64,000 bases of DNA from Lingula anatina. Taxonomy: Eukaryota > Brachiopoda > Lingulata > Lingulida > Lingulidae. A model generated the notes under the pieces. It saw nothing but the letters and a program-made list of their open reading frames with translations, had not been told where the DNA came from and did no database searches. Every line of letters starts with the position of its first letter. Within the stretch, counting starts at the first letter, position 1. Below, one piece after another: positions 11,784-23,984 of this stretch. The DNA lies in NCBI RefSeq assembly GCF_001039355.2, contig NW_019775983.1, forward strand, positions 74,082-138,081, given 5' to 3'. The position numbers and the translations under genes are program-made.

Positions 11784-11950
11784 CAGGGGCGGATCCAGAG
11801 ATATTTTGTTACAGTCTTCCAAATTAGCTATGTTGATCAATCCTCCATTTTTGACCGTCTTCAGACAGAAAAATTAGATACCTGTCAATGTAAATTTGAA
11901 AATCTGACCGTTTTCCAGAAGACCCAGAAGATGGCCTCAATCCGCCCCTG
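11784..11950. mobile_element. 167-bp MITE with CAGGGGCGGAT ends
   Basis: It begins CAGGGGCGGATCC and ends with the inverse ATCCGCCCCTG. CGTGA is duplicated on both sides (11779-11783 and 11951-11955). The paralogous site at about 39260-39280 lacks it and reads straight through. A second, inverted copy is at 36028-36195. The ends look hAT-like but the 5-bp duplication is shorter than the usual 8, so the superfamily is open. Confidence 0.75.
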
Positions 11951-11999
11951 CGTGAAAAGTCGCTAATTCATGCAGCAATCTTTAAGCAGCAGTCTTGAT

Positions 12000-12330
12000 T
12001 TAAACTGACAAAGTTTTCAAATCAAGATAGGTAAACAAGGTGAGCAACCGACAAAAACAACAATAAAAGTAATTAATTGTGTTTATGTAGAAAATTATTT
12101 ATTTCTAGTGGTGGTAATAATTTTGTTTGTTTATATATGAACGTTGTGTTTATAGGAAAAAAGTCTTAGTTTGGGGCTTGTGTCTGCACATTTTGACCTT
12201 TCGGTAGTTGATGGTGACAAGGTACGGTAATAACAGATGTCCAAGTATTGCAATGTCTCAGCTGTTATGTACCTAGACACACACATTGAGTAGTTATGAT
12301 CAGTGATTTCTATCATGCTTCATACATCAG
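12000..12330. repeat. Segmental duplicate of 39340-39640
   Basis: The two stretches share AGGTGAGCAACCGACAAAAA, GTCTGCACATTTTGACCTTT and the run to ACATCAGTAAGAA in the same orientation with about 10 percent divergence. No gene is recognised. Confidence 0.65.
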
Positions 12331-12920
12331 TAAGAAGTCATTCAGCTTTTTAGCTGCAGAGATATTTACTCGCATTTTCTGTAGTTTTTCTGTAGTTTTT
12401 CTATAGTATTCCTTTTTGCCCTATTCTGAGCATTTATTTTACTTTTGTGCTAACATTTGTTGTTTGACATATTTTTATAATGTTGTCAATTTTTTAACGT
12501 TGGTTGTATTCATTCACCTAAACTTTAGTAATTATATGTTACCGTAATTTTTATATTAGAATGGGGATGTACCGTATGATATCCCTCAATTACACACACT
12601 GGACAAAAGAAGTTTCAGCCCTACTGAACCAATACTATGGGGGAGATAAATGACTGTGGAATGATATGCTCCTGGTTTTCTATACCGAGACCAGAATTTT
12701 GATGCTTTATACCCCACTTATACATGTACTATGGGTTAACTTGACTAGATGCTCGAATAAGATCGAACAGTTTATTTCACTGTTTATAAGGCCTTTAATA
12801 ATAAGTTGATGATCATTCGTTTCTATAATTGCACATTACATAGAATATCTCCTCGTCCATTTCTAATAACGACTCTCTTCTTATTTCTGCTTTTTTCAAA
12901 TAATTCGCAATTTTTCTTAA

Positions 12921-13959
12921 CCCTCAAGTGACCGAGTGGGGTCATTAACGACCCCAGCCATATGTTTTAATGTGCCATCTCTTTATTTTTTATTCGAATT
13001 TTTTTTCCTTGCATGAGTTTGTCACTCTACTAATCCTACACACTTTCACAGTTTTTTGTAGGGATCAACCAATTAGTGTGGCGTATACATCACAAAATCT
13101 TGTGGGGTCATTTATGACCCCAAGGAGAAGCATTGGTTTTTAAATATTAATTTTTTAAAATTTTATTCAAATGTTCTGCCCACGCAACACTGACAGGAAA
13201 ATGTCACATGCATGTGCTTCATGCAAACAGCCAGTGTGCCCAAAACATAGGCACAAATAAGTGGTTTGTGAAGATTGTGCTTGAAGTGTTGCTAATAATG
13301 CATCGCTCAATCTAATTTCAGTAACTTTGTTGGAACTTGATCTCATAACTGGGTCTCTCATTTTGACGGTTATATTTTCGGGTACTTCAGGAATCTAAAG
13401 AATTCTGTCGATATCTTATTACACATATATTAACAAATTGTTTGTGTGGATTTTGTTTTATACACAGATGTGGTAGTAAGATACATGTAGGTTGTTTGAA
13501 TGTGTTCTGTGTAGTATGACTTCCTAACCAGCATTAGGGTATTCCCTACTTAGCAAGTCAGCTAATTATTCTTATTGAAGTTAGCAGGATGCTATCTCAA
13601 CATAGGTCAAAATATTTTTACTCAAACTAATTTGTAATGTACATGTACTTTCTTCATTTACTGTGGCAAATAAAAAGAGAAATATTTCTGCAAGTGGAAA
13701 CTGACAAGGACTGTCTAAATACCGTATAATGTTTTTCTTAAAATGTGTGCTTGGTTATTTAAAGCAATATAAGTATTATTACCAAAAACTTTTTACATTA
13801 GATCATTATAAAATACTTGTCTTAAATCCTGGGAGTAGTATAGGTGTGATAAACCCTCAACAGCCTTTTATAATAAGGATCCCTGTACAGAGCACAATGG
13901 GGTCATAGATTACCCCACATGGTCATTTCAGTCAGTAAAATAGCTTGGTCTCTTGAGGG
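12921..13959 (+). mobile_element. Non-autonomous piggyBac element
   Basis: It begins CCCTCAAGTGACC and ends GGTCTCTTGAGGG. It is flanked by TTAA at 12917-12920 and 13960-13963, which is the piggyBac signature. GGGGTCATTAACGACCCC-type hairpins sit inside the left end. At 13180-13284 plus there remains a 34-codon piece with the piggyBac C-terminal zinc-binding spacing CASCKQPVC..H..CEDC, broken once by a TAA. The catalytic core is missing. Confidence 0.85.
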
Positions 13960-14287
13960 TTAAAACTGTAATATATTTTTTTTATTTCACCAATATGATT
14001 AATATTTCCTGTGAACCCAATTCCCAATTACAAATATCCGAGAAGAAATTATGTCCTAGGTCGCTATATAGAGGACATTCTAACAAGAAGTGCCTTTCGC
14101 ACTCGAGTACTTCCCAATTACAATACTGACACATTTTCTAATCCCGAAACTTATTACTATGTCTACCTTTTTCTATTTCAAGTTGATGATTTGAACATCT
14201 AAATCGTGTTAAAACTGATATACAACTAGCTTTATCAAATACTGTAATGTATGGCTCACTAATGAGGTCATGCTTAAATAAGTTATA

Positions 14288-15419
14288 CAACATTGGTCAA
14301 AAAGGTTGTCCCACCCCAATTTCCATGTACTTTTATTTACAAATGATCACCTCACCTGGGATATTGTCCCATTCTTCTTAAACAAGTTAGGGGAGTTGGT
14401 CAACGTTTTTATTGGGTTGGTTCTCCTTTGCATTGCACACTCCAATTCATGTCACAGTTGATTAGTAAGTTTAATATCAGGGCTCAAAGTGTGCAGTCAT
14501 GATAAAGCCTGGAGTTAACCCCAAAGTTAGTTCTTGAAGATGGAATGAGATATCAACTGAGAATGCTACGTTCAGAGATCCCACAGGCACCTGAACCTGG
14601 AAGGAAGTCGGTTTTGTTAGATCAGTCCGTATTTGGAGAACATTCCAAGCCCATGGTATTAGTACATTGTTCCTTTTGGAACAAAACGTAACAGGGGCAT
14701 TTTAATGTAACATTCTCAACAGAAATCTCACTCCATTTGCAAGAAGTGACTTCAGGGATGCTACTGGCTTCATTGTGACAAAGCACTTGCTCACAGATCT
14801 CGTCTGGTAAGCAATTTGTTGCAGAAACACAGGGCTCTGAGGATGGGACAACCGTCTTTGAGCCCTGATATTAATCCTACTGAGCATCTGTGGCATGAAT
14901 TGGAATGTGCATTGCAGAGGGGAACCAATTCCCAAATAATTTTGACCAATTTCGCCACGCTCTTTAGGATGAATGGGACAATATCCCACATAACAGAATC
15001 GTTACCCGCGTTGAAGGCTAGTCGCGCCGTCTACAGGAGATAATTGCAGTACGTGGTAGACGCACACACAGTTAGGCACGCGACCTTTAACGAGCACACC
15101 CTAATGCTAATTGTGTGTGAATTTGATGACATTTGATGGCCTCTTTTTAATTCTTAAATTATTAAAATAGACATTTCTTTACATCTGTAGAAGTCACAGT
15201 GAAACAGTGGATTTGAGGGGGTACCTCTTATACATTTTACTAAATGGTACAAAATATGTATATTTTCACCACTATTTTGTATTTTTTAACCACTAATCAT
15301 GTTAGACACGGTATGTGTAATAAAAAACACTATTTCTAACAATTTGCAACTGTGAGGTGATCATTTGTAAATAAAAGTAGATGGAAATGGGGGTGGGACA
15401 ACCTTTTTGACCAATGTTG
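14288..15419. mobile_element. Tc1/mariner foldback element
   Basis: Terminal inverted repeats of 68 bp (two mismatches) start CAACATTGGTCAAAAAGGTT and are flanked by the TA duplication at 14286-14287 and 15420-15421. A second inverted pair lies inside: 14357-14489 and 14856-14988 (133 bp each) are both copies of the transposase C-terminal coding end, in opposite orientation. The plus copy still reads SPDINPTEHLWHELECAL, the third-acidic-residue region of Tc1 transposases. No complete transposase is left. Confidence 0.85.
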
Positions 15420-16587
15420 TATACATCTAGTTTCATACAATAAGAAATTTCGTTACACCACGATTGGAAGTCATATCTATACTCTTTTGATGAAATTCCT
15501 CAACTCCTTGATTAATCCAGACTATTCCAAAACCATGCCAAAACCATAGAACAGTTTCTTTACTTGTATTGCCGAGCAATCCTTATCGTTTTGTACCATA
15601 TTTTGCTGCCCCACGTAACACGCTTTAATAAACCTATTTTCAGGTGTTTTCATAAGCTTGGTCCAGTACTTAATAAATTTCACCAAGTGCACAACCCTTA
15701 CAGTGTTTCTTACAAATTTATCCCTTGCCGCTACGTCAGACACATTTGTCAGACACAAAATTTGCGGAATTTGTCTGTACAAATTTCCCATGTTGCTCAG
15801 GATGGAATGCCGATGCTTCTGTCCCATAGTTAAAATAGGACCTATCCTTGTATGAAAAACTTTAAGCCAGCAATTTTTCCAAATTTACTCACATGGATTT
15901 TTCAGGACAAATAATGTCTTAAATACTTGTTCAACTAATTTCTTTTGTTCCTCATTTCAACCTCCTATGGGTGTAGATGACATACCCAGACCTGTAATTG
16001 TAATTGATCTGTTTGCACCCCTGATGAGGCTGCTAGGGGGTAATTATCGTTTAGCAGCTTCAGTAGGCGTGCCATACATCTAAGTCGCTTAAGCTAAAAG
16101 CAATTAAGCGAGAAACTCATCGGAGATGGATCGATCCTGTTAGATCCATCTAGGTGTGAAAACCCAGCCTTAAGCATATTTCATTTTTTGGACTGCCAGT
16201 CAAATTTTTCATGGTCTGTTTGCTGCTCAGGTGGAATCGTGTGTGAAAAGATGAATTTATGAATAGTTGGTTACGACAAATTCGCAGCGAATTTGCAGCA
16301 AATATTGCTGCAAACTTTACATTTTGCTAAGGGGAAGCACAAGTATAATTACAACCATGTTTTTGAATCGACAGCCTCGGAAAATAGATTCAATTTAGAA
16401 TAAGGCTTATTGTGCACAGTTATCAATTGAATGAGGGAAATGAAAAGTAAATTCATTACAATCTGCAAGAGTTATCGGTTGCCGCATTGAATCAAATATC
16501 TCCTTTTTTTAACAATTTTACACTTGTGGTCGTATATTTTGCAAATATAAGCATATTCATGAATGAGGGAAATATTGTAATTTTCGA

Positions 16588-16588
16588 A

Positions 16589-16621
<33 letters not shown>

Positions 16622-16800
16622 AGGCCCTCTTGTGTGTGTGGAAGGCCCTCTTCTGATGTGAAGAAATATTTCATATATTCTGTTCAGTCGTATTCATTTC
16701 GTATTCAGTCGTATTTCGTCATACCTTTTGCAAGTACAAGCAATATCATGGATGAAAGAAATACTGTAATGTCTGAGAGAGAAAGAGAGAGAGAGAGAAT
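16588..16800. repeat. Two (AG)n microsatellites in a short duplicate
   Basis: AG runs near 16590-16622 and 16775-16800 lie in two diverged copies of the same roughly 190-bp block. Each copy runs from CATGRATGARRGAAA to GGAAGGCCC. A third copy lies at about 33530-33640. Confidence 0.75.
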
Positions 16801-17080
16801 TGTGTGGGAAGGCCCGGTTCTAATGTTGAAGAAATACAATGTATTTCATATATTCAACTATACCAGTCGTATTCCATTTGATACTTACACAGCCCATCAC
16901 TGCAAGTCCACATACCGTGAGTGATAAAATAATTCATGAAAATAAATTTGCACAGCCTTAGTTATTCATCTGCTAGGCTAGTTGTACTCCTTTCTTTTAA
17001 ACTAAGGTTGTCACTTCTTTTCCATTGTTTTAAAACTATAATTTCCACCATCACTCAGTTGCTCTGGAATTGCTGAAGAC

Positions 17081-17559
17081 TTAGCAATGTGGATATATGC
17101 CCGATAATAGATTTTTGAAATCATTTTTGCAAACTTCTAAACGTGAACGCTTACATTTGCCGAGTGTCGAGATTGCTTGACGGAAAAGCAACACCTCACG
17201 ATTGAAATCCGACCCTTGCAACATAAGAGTGTTTTGTAACTTTGTCAGGAAGTGGTTATATAACTGATAATCAGCTTTGCTCCATTGCCTATGTTTCTTT
17301 TCAGTAATTTCGTCTTTCACATTTTTATATTCATATTCCCGTTTGTTAGTAACCACATATAAGACGTCGTCCATTCCCCAGCACAGCAAGCGGCGTAGTA
17401 GCACCAAGCTTTCATCAAACATTTCCAAGACGATTACAAAATCGAACTTCTTGTCCAAGAAATCAATGTACTCGGCAATGAATCTGTCGTTGTTCCTAAG
17501 ATCATTTCTATCGTCTGGGAACCCAAACTCACAGTGAGTAAAAATATCCGAACTGACAT
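17081..17559 (-). pseudogene. Gal3ST-like copy B, exon 1/exon 2 deletion chimera
   Basis: The ATG and first nine codons of exon 1 (17559-17532) run straight into the last third of exon 2 (about 17530-17081). They share TCA at the joint and are in the wrong relative frame. The membrane stem, the intron and both PAPS-binding motifs are missing. The retained part is intact and close to copy C, including DESLVLLRRLLCWGMDDVLY and the terminal YPHC. Roughly 1.8 kb relative to copy C was removed, most simply by end joining. An open frame of 185 codons spans the joint but cannot bind PAPS. Confidence 0.85.
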
Positions 17560-17639
17560 GGCCAAGATCGACAGAAGTAGTACAAGTGCTAGTGTTGTAA
17601 AGCAAATTACTTACACTTTCACTAATTACAGATAGCAAT

Positions 17640-18130
17640 TAAAGCGGAATCAAAAGAGTAAAAAGACAAAGAGTTATTGAGTGTAAGTTAAGTTTCTCCA
17701 AGAGTCAACAAGTGTAGAACATGTTTTTAGTGTCAGAAAAAGATGGAAAAGGTCAAAGTCAGTAACAGTTAATGTGATTGGTTAATTTCATAACATATTT
17801 TAATTTTGATCATCTATTTATCACATGATAACTGAGTTTTGGATAAGGTCCAAGTATGAGTAATCCAAATAATATTTTAGATATCTTTAATTGAAACAAG
17901 TATCTAAGGGATTACCTAATGAGGAAATGTTGCATGGTGACTTGCAATATGCGAATGGAAAATATTTTGTAATCACGCAAAGACAATGGAAAAGAAAACA
18001 AGTAAGTGCGTGATCAGTACGGAGAAATTGATTATAAATATTTGTGAAGTTGTATGAAGAGAGAGTCGGTGAATAAACGTTCGAAAGCTCCAAACTGCTG
18101 TCGTCATTCCTCACTATAACACTAGCAAGG
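17640..18130. other. No gene seen
   Basis: AT-rich sequence upstream of copy B. It diverges from the promoter regions of copies A, C and D after about 60 bp and lacks their TATA block. Confidence 0.5.
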
Positions 18131-18574
18131 CTAATAAATATACTATCTCCTTTATGTAGTCTTTATAATGCCGTGGTGTGCTGTGCTGTGCCACTTTTTC
18201 CAACACGGGTATTCAATTATATATCAATCTCAATGCGGGTGTTTTATATGGCATAATAAAATGACAGCGCTCTCTACAAGAAAAAGCAGTAGATATTTAC
18301 TGCAATCACTGTAACCATGTCTCAAATCTGCTCCGATTAAAGGTGTGGATGAGATGTATGTTTACTCCCCAGAGGTAGCATTCTACTGTTACCATACTTC
18401 AAAAAAGTTCACCAGAATTGTTATCTGGCAGACAGGATGTGGACGATGTTCTTCATGCCCTCACTTGTCATTTCACGTTGTAAACGGTGAATGTGGTCTC
18501 ACCAGAATATATAAAATGGCACCATTGCTGAAGTAAGCTCCATGGCATGGCTCTTGCAGCCCATTTAACTTTTT

Positions 18575-18950
18575 TTCGTATGTTTACCAAGATGATGAGC
18601 GGTTTCTACCTGGCAAACCGTGGTGTGAATATCTGAAGCAAGGAACCTTCTTTGGACAGACCTTCAAACTGCAAATTGTTCAATTAGAGCAAAGCTAAGT
18701 CGCTCCACGGTTCAAATTCTCTAAGTCTTGACAGCATAAAAGCACGCATGCCGTCTCTGACAATGGTCGTTTTTTGGCCACTTTGGAGTGACTAATGGGC
18801 ATCGACAGTGACCCCATTTTTCTGCAACCAAACTCACAATAACTTGCTGCTATCTGGGGGACACCCACACCCTCCTCCCACAGAGAAACTATTTCTTTTC
18901 TTTGTTCATTTGTGAGATCCCGTACCCTTGCCATGGAAGCACCTTGACAG
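18575..18950 (-). mobile_element. Tc1-like transposase N-terminal fragment
   Basis: Minus strand, 18934 downward: MARVRDLTNEQRKEIVSLWE and then an HTH-like start, decaying after about 45 residues. It is identical in protein to the copy at 20121-20360. Confidence 0.55.
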
Positions 18951-19059
18951 TCATGAGGGGGTTACACAAACTATAATGCACATGGTTCAAAATTCACCAC
19001 GACAGCAATTAATTATAACATTTTACCATAAACTCTGCAAACAGCAAATAACTGTTAAG

Positions 19060-19490
19060 GCCAGTAATAATATGTATAAATTTCACCAAGTGCACAACCC
19101 TTACAGTGTTTCTTACAAGTTTATCCCTTGCCGCTACGTCAGACACATTTTTCGCAATTGCAATCAAAATTTGCGGAATTTAGTCTGTACAATTTTTCCA
19201 TGTTGCCCAGGATGGAAAGCCGATGCTTTTGCCCCATATTTAAAATAGGAACTATCCTTGTATGAAAAATTTTAGCCAGCAATTTCCCAAATTTACTCAC
19301 ATGTATTTTTTAGGACAAATAATGCCTTGAATACTTGTTCAGCTAATTTCTTTTGTTCCTCATTCCAAACCCCCTATAGTTGTAGATGACATACCCAGAC
19401 CTGTAATTGTAATTGATCTGTTTGCACCCCTGATGAGGCTGCTAGGGGGTAATTATCGTTTAGCAGCTTCAATAGTTGTGCCATACATCT
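19060..19490 (-). mobile_element. LINE ORF2 fragment
   Basis: This is the same post-RT helix segment as 15480-15870: CCGCTACGTCAGACACATTT, AAAATAGGAMCTATCCTTGT and their flanks. It is shorter, and its twin lies at 20486-20916. Frameshifts prevent translation through it. Confidence 0.5.
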
Positions 19491-19999
19491 AAGCCTGTAC
19501 CAGTCGTATTCCATTTGATACTTACGGTGAATTTCACAGCTTTGGCCAGCGCCCGTCACTGCAAGTCCNTTAATATAATATCTCCTTTATGCAGTCTTTA
19601 TAATGTCGTGCCGTGCTGTGCTGTGACACTTTTTCCAACATGGGTATTCAATTATACATCAATCTCAATGCGGGTGTTTTATATGGCATGATAAATTGAC
19701 AGTGCTCTCCACAAGAAAAAGCAGTAGATATTTACTGCAATCACTGTAACCATGTCTCAAATCTGCTCCGATTTCATTTGTGGATTAGATGTATGTTTAC
19801 TCCCCAGAGGTAGCATTCTGCTGTTACCATACAATTCAGCAGAATTGTTATCTGACAGACAGGATGTGGACGATGTTCTTCATGCCCTCACTTGTCATTT
19901 CATGTTGTAAACGGTGAATGTGGTCTCGCCAGAATATATAAAATGGCACCAGTGCTGAAGTAAGCTCCATGGCATGGCTCTTGCAGCCCATTTAACTTT

Positions 20000-20375
20000 T
20001 TTTCGTATGTTTACCAAGGTGATGAGTGGTTTCTACTTGGCAACCGTGGTGTGAATTTCTGAAGCAAGGAACCTTCTTTGGACAGACCTTCAAACTGCAA
20101 ATTGTTCAATTACAGCAAAGCTAAGTCGCTCCACGGTTCAAATTCTCTAAGTCTTGACAGCATAAAAGCACGCATGCCGTCTCTGACAATGGTCGTTTTT
20201 TGGCCACTTTGGAGTGACTAATGGGCATCGACAGTGACCCCATTTTTCTGCAACCAAACTCACAATAACTTGCTGCTATCTGGGGGACACCCACACCCTC
20301 CTCCCACAGAGAAACTATTTCTTTTCTTTGTTCATTTGTGAGATCCCGTACCCTTGCCATGGAAGCACCTTGACA
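20000..20375 (-). mobile_element. Tc1-like transposase N-terminal fragment, twin copy
   Basis: Same fragment as 18575-18950 within the duplicated 1.4-kb block; the open stretch is 20360-20121. Confidence 0.55.
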
Positions 20376-21165
20376 GTCATGAGGGGGTTACACAAACTAT
20401 AATGCACATGGTTCAAAATTCACCACGACAGCAATTAATTATAACATTTTACCATAAACTCTGCAAACAGCAAATAACTGTTAAGGCCAGTAATAATATG
20501 TATAAATTTCACCAAGTGCACAACCCTTACAGTGTTTCTTACAAGTTTATCCCTTGCCGCTACGTCAGACACATTTTTCGCAATTGCAATCAAAATTTGC
20601 GGAATTTAGTCTGTACAATTTTTCCATGTTGCCCAGGATGGAATGCCGATGCTTTTGCCCCATATTTAAAATAGGAACTATCCTTGTATGAAAAATTTTA
20701 GCCAGCAATTTCCCAAATTTACTCACATGTATTTTTTAGGACAAATAATGCCTTGAATACTTGTTCAGCTAATTTCTTTTGTTCCTCATTCCAAACCCCC
20801 TATAGTTGTAGATGACATACCCAGACCTGTAATTGTAATTGATCTGTTTGCACCCCTGATGAGGCTGCTAGGGGGTAATTATCGTTTAGCAGCTTCAATA
20901 GTTGTGCCATACATCTAAGCCTGTACCAGTCGTATTCCATTTGATACTTACGGTGAATTTCACAGCTTTGGCCAGCGCCCGTCACTGCAAGTCCACATAC
21001 CGTGAGTGATAAAATAATTCATGAAAATAAATTTGCACATCTTTAATTATTCATTTGCTAGGCTAGTTGTACTCCTTTCTTTTAAACTAAGGTTGTCACT
21101 TCTTTTCCATTATTTTAAAACTATAATTTCCACCATCATTCAGTTGCTCTGGAATTGCTGAAGAC

Positions 21166-23429
21166 TTAGCAATGTGGATATATGCCCGATAATAGATTTT
21201 TGAAATCATTTTTGCAAACTTCTAAACGTGAACGCTTACATTTGCCGAGTGCCGAGATTGCTTGACGGAAAAGCAACACCTCACGATTGAAATCCGACCC
21301 TTGCAACATAAGAGTGTTTTGTAACTTTGTCAGGAAGTGGTTATATAACTGATAATCAGCTTTGCTCCATTGCCTATGTTTCTTTACAGTAATTACGTCT
21401 TTCACATTTTTATATTCGTATTCCTGTTTGTTAGTAACAACATATAAGACGTCGTCCATGCCCCAGCACAGCAAGCGGCGTAGTAGCACCAAGCTTTCAT
21501 CCAACATTTCCAAGACGATTACAAAATCGAACTTCTTGTCCAAGAAATCAATGTACTCGGCAATGAATCTGTCGTTGTTCCTAAGATCATTTCTATCGTC
21601 TGGGAACCCAAACGCATACATCATGGCGTTTCTCAAGAAGCCTACACGGGTTGTGACATAGGCGTCGGTCCAATACTTGTATGGATTTTCCATAAATTTT
21701 ACGACCGGGTTCGTGGTGTTTGTTAAATTGAATTTACTTGAAATACGAAAAAAATTGAACGCGCTTTTAAACTGAGAAAATGGTTCGCGAACTATACCAA
21801 TATAAAACGTATCATTCGGCATCATGGTTTCTATTACTCTTGAGTCAAAAATCATGTGATTGAAAATTATATCATAGGTTACATTCGGGTTATAGTTGGC
21901 GTCGTTAACGGTTATTTTCCTACGGGTCATATTGAACATAGATTTCCATGGGTAAAACATGTTGTTTTTCTTCGGAGAAAGACGTTTTAACTTATATTTA
22001 AGAGTAGCCTGTTCTAAAATTTTCCTCATTGTAGTTGAGCCGCATTTGTGCACTTTTAGAAACATGATGTGTCGGGTTGGCTGGCATTGTCCCTTTGGTA
22101 GGCATTTTATGGGAGGTACGTTGTAGGCAGACTGCAACAATGAATCTTGAATGTTCCTATTTATCCCTGAAAGGAAAAAAAATAAATAGATAAATAAATA
22201 AATAAATAAACTATTGTGCGTTACTGAATACTTCAAGTCACATATCAAAATTATATTTATACTCCGACTTCACGGTTTGTATTAATTATTATTAAATAAA
22301 TAAATAACTGAAAAAATTAAAATAAATAAATAGTTGAAAAATAAAGAAATGTATATCACTTAGTTGTATTTATACGTCGACTATACACACGAACTGATCA
22401 AGGATTATTTTAAGGGCCGCGGATGCAAAGTCGACCCCCCCCCCCCCCACTTGGCGTGGGGTTCGGGACCAGAAATTTTTTGGTATTTTAGAGGGCGAAC
22501 GGTGCCAATAGGTAGGGTTTAGAACTATGATTTAGCTAGTTCAACTTCTAATTTCAAGCTGGCTCCAAACGACATTTTCTCATCCAGAATGGAGTCTCAA
22601 TTTGATATTCAACAGACGTAAAGTACGCCACCAGGTTGGTGCAAAAAACGAGGCATAAATATCATACGGCTTATATCTTTCCCTGAAACTGACAGGTAAC
22701 TATGTATACTCCAAAGGTACACAACATGAATACCAGAATAGATTAAATCAATCAAACTACATAATTTTCGCTCTTTGAATGATTTTTTTCGTAATCATTA
22801 CAGTCAAAACTTCAATGTTTTTTACACTTGTGACATATGTACAACACAGCGCACGACACATTTATAAGGTGCACTGCTACATAAGTAAGATCGGGTGGAG
22901 TTTTAACGAAATTAACGATTTTCCAACGCTACAAAATACATGTGTCTTCTGAAGACTTCAGATAAGTTTGACATTCACTAGGGTTATCAATGAAATATCA
23001 AAACTGATTAGATTTTTAAATAATAAAACTGGGTACAGCTTTGGATTAATACCTTTTGTAAAGTGTATTGCTCCATAAGTAAAATTGGCTTTGACGAAAG
23101 TAAATGAAATAAACGTTTTTCCAACGCTACAAAATACATGTCTTCAGATAGGTTTGACATTCACCAGTGTCATCAATGGAATATCAAAAGTGATTAGATT
23201 CAATCACGTTTGATATGATAACAGTCAAAATAAGACTGGCAGTTTAATTTAAAAATGAATGCACGAGCCAAGAAAATTGAATCGCCTTACCCATAAAGTC
23301 ACTTTGAAGTGGAGGTGGTGGCAATGGATTAGAAGGCAATGTATGGATTCTCAAAAGACGTGGAAACAAATATACAGCTGAACATAGGAAGCAAAACATC
23401 ACAGTGAGTAAAAATATCCGCACTGACAT
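21166..23429 (-). CDS. Galactose-3-O-sulfotransferase-like enzyme, copy C
   Basis: Join of exon 1 (23429-23291, 139 nt) and exon 2 (22166-21166, 1001 nt), 379 residues. The borders are ATGG|GTAAGG and TTTCAG|GG, which restore codon GGG. Residues about 5-21 form a single membrane anchor, so this is a type II Golgi protein. A proline-rich stem follows. FLKVHKCGSTTM (82-93) is the 5'-phosphosulfate loop and VREPFSQFKSAF (172-183) the 3'-phosphate site for PAPS. The block at 269-288 (DESLVLLRRLLCWGMDDVLY) is the hallmark of the Gal3ST/cerebroside sulfotransferase family. Sequons lie at N141, N193 and N196. The expected activity is transfer of sulfate to O-3 of terminal galactose on glycans or glycolipids; the substrate is not visible from sequence. 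Length is close to that of known Gal3STs. A TATA box lies 73 bp upstream and a peptide gene lies 4.8 kb upstream. Confidence 0.9.
22395..22560. mobile_element. hAT-like relic in copy C intron
   Basis: A shortened counterpart of 6985-7300, with a C run, CTTGGCGTGGGGTTCGGGACC and the AGAGGGCGAACGGTGCC block. Confidence 0.4.
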
Positions 23430-23501
23430 GGCCAGGATCGACAGAAGTAGTACAAGTGCATTTGATCACACAAATTGCAGCCTTCAAGTCCAGAGCCAGC
23501 C

Positions 23502-23508
23502 TTTATAA
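23502..23508 (-). promoter_or_regulatory. TATA box of sulfotransferase copy C
   Basis: GGGTTTATAAAGGCTGG on the minus strand lies 73 bp before the start codon. A GAAGGCTGCAATTTGTGTGA-like block between the two is partly shared with copies A and D. Confidence 0.65.
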
Positions 23509-23984
23509 ACCCATTAGAATCCTGTTTTAACGTATCTGTACAGCAATGGCAAGGCTAATTAATATAATATCTCCTTTATGCAGTCTTTATAATGTCGTGC
23601 CGTGCTGTGCTGTGACACTTTTTCCAACATGGGTATTCAATTATACATCAATCTCAATGCGGGTGTTTTATATGGCATGATAAATTGACAGTGCTCTCCA
23701 CAAGAAAAAGCAGTAGATATTTACTGCAATCACTGTAACCATGTCTCAAATCTGCTCCGATTTCATTTGTGGATTAGATGTATGTTTACTCCCCAGAGGT
23801 AGCATTCTGCTGTTACCATACAATTCAGCAGAATTGTTATCTGACAGACAGGATGTGGACGATGTTCTTCATGCCCTCACTTGTCATTTCACGTTGTAAA
23901 CGGTGAATGTGGTCTCGCCAGAATATATAAAATGGCACCAGTGCTGAAGTAAGCTCCATGGCATGGCTCTTGCAGCCCATTTAA

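Larger units (their letters stand above)
12690..15870 (-). mobile_element. LINE 3' region split by two DNA transposons
   Basis: Three pieces (15870-15422, 14287-13964, 12916-12690) align in order with the uninterrupted relic 33490-32540. Minus-strand translation, with several frame changes, gives the post-RT helix block (RVVHLVKFIKYWTKLMK, PENRFIKACYVGQ). It then gives the C-terminal knuckle and HFLLECPLYSDL motif typical of CR1/L2-like ORF2 ends. A Tc1 foldback (14288-15419) and a piggyBac element (12921-13959) inserted later. The comparison gives a clear relative dating: LINE first, then segmental duplication, then these two insertions. Confidence 0.75.
18130..19568. repeat. Direct duplicate of 19571-20994 ending at a single-N join
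   Basis: 18695-19568 matches 20121-20994 with very few differences (offset 1426; one seen near 19218). The preceding 18130-18690 is several percent diverged from 19571-20115, which instead matches 23555-24110. The lone N at 19569 marks a contig join. Inside lie a Tc1 fragment and a LINE fragment. Confidence 0.75.
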
